Positions 57,001 to 64,000 of a DNA stretch of 64,000 nucleotides are shown here, piece by piece. The notes under the pieces are model-generated. The model worked only from the letters and a program-made list of their open reading frames with translations. It did not search any database and was not told the DNA's origin. The stretch covers positions 21,129,795 to 21,193,794 of the forward strand of contig CM044858.1 in NCBI GenBank assembly GCA_024500155.1, given 5' to 3'. The stretch comes from Chenopodium formosanum. Taxonomy: Eukaryota; Streptophyta; Magnoliopsida; Caryophyllales; Amaranthaceae. Position numbers and translations under genes: made by a program. Position 1 is the stretch's first letter, and each line of letters begins with the position of its first letter.

Positions 57001-59129
57001 TCTCTCTCATCAAAGAACATCTGAGCTTGAAATCCAAGTAGATACCCACCTAAATTTCCGCACTCTTTATTCCTTTTCAAGTTACTAACTTGACCGTTGG
57101 AGGCGCAGCTCCAACAACCGGAGTCTCCATGTTTTTGTAGCTGCGGCTCGAGCCGGACCAGACTTTGTGACGTAACTCTCCCAACCCCAAAACAGCAAGT
57201 ACCCACGGAGGCATGCCCGCGCAGCAGGGCAGCGCGTCCGAGCTGGGTGGCTATACGCCCGCACTCTCTGTGTTTCTTCGATCTTCCCGTGGCTTCGTGC
57301 ATTTGACAGTGGGTTCAACACCACTTCTTCATGATAGCACGGCTTGAGAGCGCAACACCTAGGACTTGGAAATTCCATTTCCTTTCATCTTTAGCTTTCA
57401 TATTACCATGAGCTCGCTCCAAAAGCTTCTTTCACCTTAGTAAATCACCAATATCAATAGCCGAACCTTGTACAATACCTACAACCATGAAAATAGTGCA
57501 AATTAAGGAGAAAAGACTAGAAAAACCAACGAAATGCACAAAAGCAATAAAATAAGAGAGGAAAGGTGAAACTAAGACCAAATTAATAAAACTAAGCATT
57601 TATTAAGCATGAAAGCCATAAAAATAAGGAGAAAACAACTTAAATACTCATCAAATGGGTTCCATTTATGACACCCATCAATATTATTTATCAATTTTTT
57701 ACAATTTTTTTTTGTTTAAAAAAAATACTAATGACATACTAGAAGATGACACATTTCATTCCTGGTGTGTCTTTTAGTATATAATTATTGTTTGTTATAA
57801 AAGTTTCTAGATAAGTCATAATTGTAACGCAATATTCAATCATCAATAATCATCCATACTATATACTAAATGACACACCACTAATGACATGTGTCATCTC
57901 CTGATGTGTCTTTAGTTGTTTTTTCTTAACAAACAAAAAATAAGTATTACTAGAATAGGTACCATGCCATGTACAGTAATTTTTAAAAATTAATATCAAA
58001 TTTCAATATAATTGGTTATTTAAAAAAAAAAAAGAAAAAAAGAAAATTATCTAAAGTTTAACTAATCTAAAATTTTAATTAATTTACTATGTGTGTGAGT
58101 GTGTGTGTGTGTGTGTGTTAATAACAAAGATAATTACTGTAAATTAAAAAAATTGATTTATCTTTCCACACAAACATTTTAATGATTATAATAGAAAAAA
58201 TTAACATAATTGCGACATTTTTAATTTAATTCAAGAAAGTATTCATATTTTTCCCCTATAAAAATAGTTGTTTATTTATTGATTAGAATTCATATCAAAG
58301 TATTGTGTATAATTTTTTTTTTTTTTAGGGAAAAAGTATTGTGTATAATTGTATATTAATTAAATAGATTTTTTAATTTTTTTAAAAAATAACCAAAATT
58401 ATATTGAAAAGTTGATATTAATATTTTAAAATTACCGTACATGGTATGGTATCTATTCTAGTAATAATAACAATTACATAATGAAGATCTTAGGCAAATT
58501 AATGATTTTAAAAAATAAAAAAAAAGAGGATTTTAGGAATGAATATGAAATTTAAAAAACTCCACTTTGATATACCATATAGATTTTATTTAGGGTGTTC
58601 CAATATGAGGTTGTTTTTAATATTTTTATTACATAATGTTATCGACATAAATCTACTTTTTACTCACTCATAAAATATTATGATTTATGAAAGTAGATAT
58701 TGTGACGAATCTTATGATATATTATATATAACAACATTTATTTATTTCATTATAGAAAACAAATTAATTTAAGTCATGACTTGTGTATAGTGTAAAAGTC
58801 AAAGTGATGCATTTGAAAAAAATAGGAGTAGTTTTAGAATTTCCTTTTTTGTTTATATAATTATTTATCTTTGGGATATCTATCAGGTAGCATTAGCGTC
58901 AGGAGAAGGTACATATGTGGAGGTAGTGAGAGAAGCTCAGATTGGTATCAAATTGCCAAATGTTAAAACAGTGGATGCAAAGGGACTACGATTGAAAGAA
59001 GATCATTTGCACCTTACAACTATGTCACAAGTTCATCTTGGGCTCATGTTGGCTCGTTCTTTTTTGGATATTTCCCATAAGCCTTACGATTCTTTTAGAA
59101 ATGCCGTAGCTAACAATTCGTTAATGTAA
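44470..59129 (+). CDS. SASA-domain carbohydrate esterase, gene 2, 13.8-kb intron
   Basis: Exons 44470-45054 and 58887-59129 join in phase 0 (donor CAG|GTAATA, acceptor TATCAG|GTA) to give 275 residues. The splice position is the same codon as in gene 1 (after IIQ, before VA), which supports the model across 13,832 bp of intron. Residues 1-20 form a signal peptide. GQSNMAG carries Ser33, WYQGEAD spans 155-161, and the DHLHLTT block gives Asp234 and His237. Predicted role: secreted carbohydrate deacetylase, substrate unknown. It is a tandem paralogue of gene 1, 1.6 kb downstream. Both exons are open and catalytic residues are kept, so it may be functional if the intron is removed. Otherwise it would be truncated after residue 195 plus a short intronic tail. 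Confidence 0.82.
45055..45271 (+). other. Start of the gene 2 intron
   Basis: AT-rich original intron sequence from the donor GTAATA to the edge of the Athila-like fragment at about 45272. No gene or signal was seen. Confidence 0.5.
45272..46159 (-). mobile_element. Athila-like internal fragment in the gene 2 intron
   Basis: Aligns with about 8790-9690 of the reverse Athila-like element, including the gag-like C-terminal frame at 45400-45993 (FEGDNDHECSSFMDSMIDF, a FNHIPYIPISLP block). It belongs with the LTR piece at 57190-57680 on the same strand: together they are one element split by later insertions and trimmed by deletions. Confidence 0.75.
46160..46758 (-). mobile_element. Truncated CACTA (En/Spm-like) transposon end
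   Basis: The reverse strand begins at 46758 with CACTAGTACAAAAAATGC, a typical CACTA terminus. Subterminal copies of TGTCCGTTACAAATAGGCA and close variants recur at about 46525-46670, as expected for transposase-binding repeats. The other end is missing; the left edge at about 46160 joins Athila-like sequence. A G-rich tract lies at 46356-46406. A Pro-rich frame at 46178-46444 is unlikely to be a protein. Confidence 0.8.
46759..46931 (+). repeat. 5' LTR of the Tat element, 3' part only
   Basis: Aligns with 57026-57182 (ACCCACC, CTTTATTCCTTTTCAAG, GACGTAACTCTCCCA blocks). Only the last ~170 bases are present, directly after the CACTA terminus. Confidence 0.75.
46939..46956 (+). other. Primer-binding site of the Tat element
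   Basis: TGGCGCCGTCTGTAGGCA lies just after the LTR end. The first nine bases match the tRNA-Asp type site and the rest differ, as is usual for this group (TGGCGCCGTCTGTGGG). Confidence 0.6.
46957..48736 (+). pseudogene. Gag of the Tat element, multiple stops
   Basis: The retrotransposon gag core is seen from about 47860 to 48390 (GTYDGTTNPEDHLMAY, WFSNL, LSTIKQGDREGLHSYV, LSDELAFTDFFKGL). A knuckle C-x2-H-x4-H-x4-C variant follows at about 48676-48720. Stops interrupt it at several points; between 48494 and 48565 four TAG and one TAA fall where CAG/CAA would restore Gln. The N-terminal region (46957-47468) is Lys/Pro-rich. Confidence 0.75.
48737..49612 (+). pseudogene. Protease region of the Tat element
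   Basis: An open frame of 291 codons has the aspartic protease active site IDTGSSSD near 49098-49121, followed by the flap-like VGFGGGMLYP region and the LGRPALNE motif. It ends in a Lys-rich tail with TAG at 49610. Downstream the same frame continues into the RT N-terminal region for 111 codons. The enzyme would mature gag and pol proteins of the element. Confidence 0.78.
49610..49618 (+). promoter_or_regulatory. Candidate readthrough stop between protease and RT (UAG CAA UUA)
   Basis: AAA TAG CAA TTA matches the tobamovirus-type readthrough context. The frame is open on both sides and conserved in the fragment at 1-748, where the site reads CAA TAG CAA TCA. A stop shared by both copies at the same codon with the CAR-YYA context kept argues for function, though an old shared mutation is possible. 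Confidence 0.5.
49613..50635 (+). pseudogene. Reverse transcriptase of the Tat element
   Basis: The segment from the EEMPGVSPDLAVHKL motif to the thumb region is present. Catalytic motifs are intact: FMDAYSGFHQI (motif A) and AYIDDMIVKS (motif C). Breaks: frameshift near 49900, stops near 49944 and 49955, and a frameshift near 50512 that leads to a stop at 50547 while the next frame continues with the conserved RLTG segment. Confidence 0.82.
50599..51420 (+). pseudogene. Two RNase H domains of the Tat element
   Basis: The first RNase H region has the WGGDTEAAFQKLK connection and a YLAVSDHTLSAAF core, in which the usual catalytic Asp position reads Val-Ser. The second domain is of plant/archaeal type: YLDGSSTKNGCGAS, NNEAEYEALLAG, and DL-stop-LVL where SDSQLVV is usual; the stop is TAG in place of CAG at 51337. 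Dual RNase H is characteristic of the Tat lineage. Confidence 0.8.
51421..52774 (+). pseudogene. Integrase of the Tat element, inactive
   Basis: The C-x2-C part of the zinc domain (CDKCQRF, 51848) is followed by the catalytic core: Asp in KWGMDILGP is present, the second Asp is Asn (NNGPQF, about 52123), and Glu in GQVEAFN is present. Stops lie near 52004, 52119, 52249 and 52318. The C-terminal part (52342-52770) has VLRKMKATGRANELGKLTPNWEGPYQI and the EVRDDTYRLETPDG tail. Confidence 0.8.
52775..53640 (+). other. 3' region after integrase in the Tat element
   Basis: No conserved frame is seen on either strand. The region lies between the pol end and the end of the antisense gene. Confidence 0.45.
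54010..56515 (-). pseudogene. Antisense gene of the Tat element
   Basis: From ATG 56515 on the reverse strand a series of frames encodes a Ser-rich N-terminus, an acidic linker, a domain at about 55740-56045 (FKQNHPFGRGWDIVVPP, EVGLRFPLYPGKERF) that resembles, from memory, the putative gypsy-type transposon family (Pfam Transposase_28), a Lys/Ala-rich linker, and a C-terminal coiled coil (54010-54508). Stops and frameshifts break it. A GT-AG intron of 79 bp (54587-54509) joins an AE end to VMLRVDGM in the coiled coil. Antisense genes between pol and the 3' LTR are known in Tat elements such as Grande. Function unknown. Confidence 0.6.
54509..54587 (-). other. Candidate intron in the antisense gene
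   Basis: On the reverse strand the donor GAG|GTAAGT and acceptor TTTTAG|GTG bound 79 bases that are T-rich near the acceptor. Splicing joins GQLAE to VMLRVDGM in frame. The upstream exon frame needs one more frameshift correction near 54630. Confidence 0.5.
56765..57182 (+). repeat. 3' LTR of the Tat element
   Basis: The start is placed at TGTCGAGGG (56765), preceded by the purine-rich GAGAGAGCC; the end is near CTCTCCCA (57182). The LTR has a TATAAATA box at 56941-56948. The last bases seen in the 5' LTR (GGGACAAAAACACCC) are missing here, where Athila-like LTR begins. Start position is moderately certain. Confidence 0.65.
57190..57680 (-). repeat. Athila-like LTR fragment in the gene 2 intron
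   Basis: The reverse strand starts at 57680 with TGATGGGTGTCAT and aligns with 11760-12287. Only about the first 490 bases of the LTR remain. With 45272-46159 it marks the ends of an older Athila-like insertion in the intron. Confidence 0.8.
57695..57944. mobile_element. Foldback element in the gene 2 intron
   Basis: Two arms of roughly 100 bp are imperfect inverted copies: GATGACACAT...GGTGTGTC...TAGTATATA at 57742-57783 pairs with the complement at 57858-57903, and the outer A/T tracts also pair. No clear target duplication and no frame. Confidence 0.6.
57945..58465. mobile_element. Inverted-repeat element of 520 bp in the gene 2 intron
   Basis: Arms 57945-58027 and 58384-58465 are inverted copies over about 80 bp (ACTAGAATAGGTACCATGCCA and its variant). 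The centre is AT-rich and holds a GT microsatellite (58091-58119). It abuts the foldback element to its left. Superfamily undetermined; the target duplication is not clear. Confidence 0.65.
58466..58886 (+). other. End of the gene 2 intron
   Basis: AT-rich sequence ending in a T-rich tract and the acceptor TATCAG at 58881-58886. No gene seen. Confidence 0.5.
58887..59129 (+). CDS. Gene 2 exon 2
   Basis: 80 codons and TAA. It starts VALASGEG, aligned with VAITSGEG of gene 1 exon 2, and contains VDAKGL and DHLHLTT with the catalytic Asp-His pair. The TAA stop is shared with the duplication of the MITE that follows directly. Confidence 0.83.
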   Translation, partial: VALASGEGTYVEVVREAQIGIKLPNVKTVDAKGLRLKEDHLHLTTMSQVHLGLMLARSFLDISHKPYDSFRNAVANNSLM

Positions 59130-59542
59130 TGGGGCTTTTGGCAACAGGAATAGGGATTATGAGGATAAGAAGGTAGGATAAAGATAAGGAATTAATAGGT
59201 GAGATAAGGATGATAATTATGTTATCCATTGTTTGGTAATATTTGGGAATTAAATTAGGATAAGTAGTAAAATTACATACCATCCTTACTAACATTTCTC
59301 CTCTCCCCTCTTCCTTCCCTTTTATTAAGAGGTAAAATTGCCTTTTACATTTCAATATTAATCCCTACACCTTATACTTGCCCCCCTTGTTACAAAAATA
59401 GAGGGATAACTCTATTTTTTTTTATCCATATCCCTTTCATATGAGATAGAACAATTCCCATCAAACAAACAAGAGATTATATGATACATGGGATTACTAA
59501 TCCCTATCCCACCTACAATCCCTACAAATAAACACCCCCTAA
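59127..59542. mobile_element. PIF/Harbinger (Tourist-like) MITE at the gene 2 stop codon
   Basis: A 410-bp element (59130-59539) has ends TGGGGCTTTTGG and the complement of AATAAACACCCCC, matching the GGGGGTGTTTGG-type Harbinger terminus, with AATAGGGATTA blocks inside both ends. It is flanked by the trinucleotide TAA at 59127-59129 and 59540-59542, the usual Harbinger duplication. The left TAA is the stop codon of gene 2. Confidence 0.78.
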
Positions 59543-59646
59543 GTAAATAATATAAGATTTTAATAGTGATAATTTAGATGTAAAATGCATATTGAAAATC
59601 CTTACTTGATCACTTTTCTAAAAATGGGCTAGTTTTGAACTTTATG

Positions 59647-59690
59647 TCTCTACTAGTTAAATTCTCGTGCAATGCACGGATTTTACAAAA
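59647..59690 (+). other. Possible Helitron 5' terminus
   Basis: TCTCTACTAG resembles the plant Helitron 5' end and is followed by the dyad CTCGTGCAATGCACGG, common in such termini. No matching 3' end (hairpin plus CTRR) was identified and the base before it is G, not A. Confidence 0.25.
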
Positions 59691-59739
59691 ATACGTAGTA
59701 AATTACAACAGTAATTCTAGTGTAATAAATGCACGATTA

Positions 59740-59968
<229 letters not shown>

Positions 59969-60904
59969 GGTCGGGATCTGGTGAAACCACCCTATTTGGG
60001 AGAACCCATCCCTTATGTGAGGATAAATCTCAGCCATTCGATTGTATTAAATCAAACAACAGAGATTATTCAACTAGTAAATACAATAATGTAATTCTTA
60101 AAAAAAACACATTAGCCCCCACAACCCAAATGACATACAATATGTATACTCCTCTTTCTCTCTCTTCAAAGCTTGAAGGTGGGATTACAGTGGAGACTAA
60201 AAGTTGAAGATTGACGATTTCACTCTCCTCTTCTCCACTGCTGCATAATTATAACAAGTAATTTTCATATTTCTCTTGTTCAAAACTCAAAATTTGATTT
60301 TAATTTTGATGATTTCAATTGAATTCCCAAACTTCTTATTCTAATATTTGTAATTTTTATAATTTCAAATCATCTTTTTCAAATTTTAATAAATTCAAAA
60401 CAGCTACAAGCAAACATTGCAATGGTGCCGAAGATCTAGAGAAGAAGAGGAAAAACATAGTAGAATATAATGCTCCCAATCCCAAAGACCAATACAAGCA
60501 GCCACAATTCAATTGTTCGGAGACATATTAAATAAACTCTTCCCTTCCTTCGATTGATGGTGATGGTACATTAAGCAAGAAACTAATATGGTCATAATAT
60601 CTAGTTGTCTGCATACTGCACAAAAATGCTAAAGAAAGCATATTAAAACTGATAAACATTCAATTATATGAATTGTGTAGTTCAGATTACTTGTGCTGCT
60701 AACAATAATACTGATCAATGAACTCAGAGTTATTGCAATTTTTTGCTAAAAGTGTTCCAAGATAGTATTAAATTTATGAATTTGATAGCTTATAAATTTG
60801 GTTGTTATTCAAATGTAACATTCTAATTTTTGCTAGAATAATTGAGTTGAGTGTTCCCAATTTAGGATTTATGTATTACATGAGCAAATAGAATGAGGAA
60901 AAAT
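59969..60904. other. Intergenic region downstream of gene 2
   Basis: No gene seen. GGGTCGGGATCTGGTGAAAC at 59968 looks like the terminus of a repeat known to me from several plant genomes but of uncertain class. The remainder is AT-rich and without structure that I recognise. Confidence 0.4.
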
Positions 60905-61375
60905 AACAACTTAGTTGCTCATTTGTCAAATAAGCAAATAAATCAAAACATTCTTTAATCAACAAACTTTTTTTTGCTCATTTTTTGTTTGTCAAATGAA
61001 CAATCAATTTTTTTCTCATTTAACAAATGCGCAAATAGTTAGTTGCTCAATTGTCAAATGAGAAAACATTTCATTAATCAACAAGCATTTATTTGCTCGT
61101 TTGTGACGAGCAAACCATTACTTTGCTCATTTGTTAAATAATCAAATTATTAGTTACTCATTTGTAAAATAAGCAAACACTTCTTTAATCATTTAATTTG
61201 GTAAATGAGCAAAAACTTAGTTGCTAAGTTGATAAATGAGCAAAACCTTAATTGTTCATTTGTCAAATGAACAAATAGTTAGTTGTTCATTTTTCAAATG
61301 AGCAAACATTTCTTTAATCAACAAGCATTTACTTGCTCATTTGTGAAATGCATGAGCAGCCATTTGTTTGCTCAT
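60905..61375. repeat. Minisatellite, period near 120 bp, built of small palindromes
   Basis: TTCTTTAATC or a near match recurs at 60951, 61070, 61181 and 61310. Within each unit TTGCTCATTTG and CAAATGAGCAA alternate, forming about ten potential short hairpins. It ends just before a copia LTR. Confidence 0.75.
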
Positions 61376-61377
61376 CT

Positions 61378-62159
61378 TGTAGGGGTTTATAGGTACTACG
61401 CAGCGGAAATAACATGAATCATATTCAATCAAGTACCTAAACCAAGGATCATTGCATAACACATAAAGAACACATAATTGTACCTTTGAAGCGTGATTCC
61501 ACGTGCGATCGAGCAAGAACATGGGGAGATAAAGAACCTCAAGCGTGATTCCTCTACTTGGTCCACGGGCACAAGTTAAGACCTCCACTAATGCTAGTTA
61601 GTTGCAATTGAAACCTTCAATTGACCTTCTACGGAGAAGAGCGACATACTAACCAAGAACCACCACGAACCACCACACGCGCACCAAGGGGTGGCCGGTC
61701 GTGAGTCCAAAGGGGAGGAGAGGGAGCCGTGAATTAGAGAGAGGATTGGGGTTTTGGGATTGGTTGCCTTGATGTCAAAATTCACTGTGTGTGAATTATG
61801 ACTGCTTACTACAAACCCTAGGCATGGATCTTATTTATAGATCTCATCTCTAAATAAGAGCCCATGTCAAAAGCCCAAAACCTAATTCCAATCTAACTAT
61901 GCTAGCCCAATCCAATTCATGATTAGTTAATTGCTCATGAGGCCCATTAATGGGCCTCTTACTTGCTTAACCCAATACCCTTGTGTGTGACCTCATAGGA
62001 TCCATTCTAGAGGGCTTTGGACTATTTGAGTAGTCCAAAGATCATCTCTCATAGACTAGCAACAGAGGATGACGCCCCAAAAGAACGAACTTATTATCTC
62101 CATAATAGTGATCCTTGATATATCTAGTAATTGCACTTATCGAAGACATAACTCCTTCA
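61378..62159 (-). repeat. 3' LTR of the copia element
   Basis: The 782-bp LTR runs TGAAGGAGTT (from 62159) to CCCCTACA (61378) on the reverse strand. TATAAATAAG near 61832 is its TATA box. The polypurine tract AAGTGGGAGAT lies directly upstream at 62160-62170. The base run CATCT precedes the LTR end; the partner duplication is outside the window. Confidence 0.72.
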
Positions 62160-62199
62160 ATCTCCCACTTGTCTGAGACAAGTGCGCAATATTCAAATT

Positions 62200-64000
62200 C
62201 CTTAAGTCAATGTGTGTCTATTTGATAATATGATTGCATCTTATGTCGTGATCATATTAATCTACAAATCTTTTCTTGAAATATGAGTTAGAATTACAAA
62301 ACAAATGGTTACTATGTAATACATTTGAGCAAGGCCATGCATTTTCTGAATTCTCCCTCTTCAAGGGGCCAAGACACATTCCTAATTAAATAGGTAGACT
62401 TAATCCAATATTATGGAAACCAAAACTCCCACTCAACTTCTGAAATAACCAGGAAACACCCTTTATAATCTCCAGTTACGGGAAGACGTTTGAATGTACC
62501 ACAGTTATAACATCCATTGAATGAGATCAATGTTCCACTCATGTCAAAGGAATCCACTAATATATCCGGAAGCTCTATACTTGAACTTCAAAGTAGTCTA
62601 TAGTTCGATCATGCATCATTCATGCATATCCATATGATTGACCGAGCATCACTAAGCTCCTATAGCCCATGAAACTGCGCTATCCAATCAATCTTACATG
62701 CTAGTCCATTAAATGAAATCATTTATGTCCAGTTTAATGATTCCGAACTAGGAACTTAAATAATATATGAATTTAGTTCACCTGTGGGGTTTCATTCAAA
62801 AGGTCATTAACTTAGTGAGCCCATCAATTCATAATTATTTTAGACATTTTATTTAATCTTGTAACCACGATTAAATAAGATTGAAACTTTGTTTCAATTG
62901 ATAAACATAATTCTGCAAGCTAATGTATTTACTTTTGTAATATGCTTTCTCAAAACATACACAACTAAAATTACATAACTTGCTTCAATCCAAAAACCTT
63001 AGTATGACTCTCATACCTTGGTCATGGAAGGGGTTCAGTAAGTAGAGTTCATGAGACATTCTCATAAACATGAACTTTGCAATTTCTAAATTTTATAATC
63101 ATTTTCATCTCCATACACTAAGAATTTTCCTTCGCCCTTTCGCAAGGAACTTAGGAATTTCTAATTTGTATTCCAACATCACATTGGATTTCGATTGAAA
63201 TCTATTATCACTGTTATTAAAAATGTGTGAGTCAAATAGACGAGTATAGTCCATGACATGCATGATGCATCCTTTGCAAATTGCATAAGGATCATCACTC
63301 AAAATCTTAATTTCATCAACCTTTCTCAAAGTATTGAATCATTAAGCAATGTGCCATGTTACATGGGATTGAAACTCCTTTCAATATAATGTTGAACCCT
63401 ATAAGAATCTTATCAATATAAGCTTCTTAACCAAAACTCAAACATTCTTCGAAACCTATCTCTATAGATCTTGAATCCTAAATGTACTCATCTTCTTCTT
63501 CAAGATTTTCATACAAAATGCATTAGCCACCACTTGACTCTTCAAGCGATGAATAATTGCTCTTTATACTAGACCATGAAGACTTCATAGCTCCCACTAA
63601 ACGTCTTGTACACATAAGACATTTTCTTCATTTTACGAGAACATCAAACGATTTGATTAACTCACAAAATTAAGAACATTAACTCCCTGATGCTAACTTC
63701 AATCCATTATGGATCTTTTAGGCATCCCTAGGATTATTGGATCTCCAAACTTTTGATTGTACCATATACAAATCTTATTTCATGAACAATTTCAAGAAAG
63801 TGTTTTGAAATCCATCTACCAAATCTTATAAGGTAGAAATCACTAAATATCTTTAATAGATCTTTGCAACATGTAAAGGTTTCATCGTAATCATAGTCAT
63901 ACTATGAATTAGTTGAATCCTTTAACAAGTCTTTGCTTTAGTTAGAAAACATTTTTCTTTCTTGTCTGCTTTGCTTACAATGGGTTTCACCCAATTTAGG
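62200..64000 (-). pseudogene. Copia pol relic (RT and RNase H region)
   Basis: Translated in changing frames, the reverse strand shows blocks of copia RT: a DYDETF-like block near 63890, DGFQNTFL and LYMVQ near 63780-63830 (usual MDVKTAFLNG and YMVQP), NGLKLAS near 63700 (usual YGLKQAS), QEAYIDK-like EAYIDKILIGFN near 63420, and DPYA...YTRLFDSHI at 63105-63300 (usual PYASAVGS...CTRPD). Stops and frameshifts are frequent, so it is an old copy. Confidence 0.6.

Larger units (their letters stand above)
46759..57185 (+). mobile_element. Tat/Retand-type Ty3 retrotransposon in gene 2 intron
   Basis: About 10.4 kb: the last part of a 5' LTR, primer-binding region, gag, protease, RT, two RNase H domains, integrase, a long 3' region with an antisense gene, and a 3' LTR. 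The second, plant-type RNase H marks the Tat lineage. It runs in the sense direction of gene 2. Frames carry many stops, mostly where Gln is expected. The outer part of the 5' LTR is missing where it meets the CACTA end, so no target duplication can be read. Confidence 0.88.
61378..64000 (-). mobile_element. Ty1/copia retrotransposon, 3' part, reverse strand
   Basis: The 3' LTR (61378-62159), a polypurine tract and a decayed pol region extending off the right edge of the window. The order on the reverse strand is RT, then RNase H region, then polypurine tract and LTR. Confidence 0.72.

Overview
This window is nuclear plant DNA, most likely from a eudicot with a repeat-rich genome. The evidence is the mix of element types (Athila-like, Ogre/Tat-like and Retand-like Ty3 elements, a Ty1/copia relic, a CACTA end, hAT-, Mutator- and Harbinger-type MITEs, a tRNA-derived SINE), GT-AG introns, and two plant-type SASA carbohydrate esterase genes. 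The species cannot be told from the sequence. All identifications come from motifs and comparison within the window; no database was searched.

Left 38.6 kb: a nest of LTR retrotransposons without a host gene. In order: a Tat-type protease/pol fragment (1-748); a reverse-strand Ty3 element with gag, RT, RNase H and integrase, all decayed (749-5688); a reverse-strand Athila-like element that codes only for a gag-like protein (5689-12287); a forward Athila-like element with both LTRs and a perfect 5-bp target duplication AGTAC (12326-20805); a reverse-strand Ogre-type element whose gag was split by the two preceding insertions (12288-12325 and 20806-25832); remnants of a third Athila-like element (25833-26647 and 36391-38642) interrupted by a forward, gene-less Ogre-like element (26648-36390). 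That last element carries a 3' tandem-repeat region, which is itself interrupted by a perfect solo LTR (31453-33128, target duplication ACCTA).

Centre and right: two tandem SASA/SGNH carbohydrate esterase genes on the plus strand share one phase-0 intron at the same codon. Gene 1 (40553-42911) has a 1.44-kb intron holding a Mutator-type MITE and a SINE. A 547-bp hAT-type MITE (43431-43977) sits between the genes. Gene 2 (44470-59129) has a 13.8-kb intron that has taken in pieces of an Athila-like element, a CACTA end, a near-complete Tat/Retand-type retrotransposon with an antisense gene, and two foldback elements. Its TAA stop codon is also the target duplication of a Harbinger-type MITE. 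The last 4.5 kb holds microsatellites, a hairpin-rich minisatellite with a period near 120 bp, and a decayed reverse-strand copia element with its 3' LTR.

The most interesting signals are: a UAG stop followed by CAR-YYA (the type I readthrough context) at the same in-frame place between protease and reverse transcriptase in both Tat copies; hairpins with an identical AGGA loop just upstream of purine tracts in the Athila-like elements, with compensatory stem changes; a covarying dyad at the start of their LTRs; clusters of TGTCGCC/GGCGACA in the Ogre-like LTRs and leaders; and a spliced-looking antisense gene in the Tat element.
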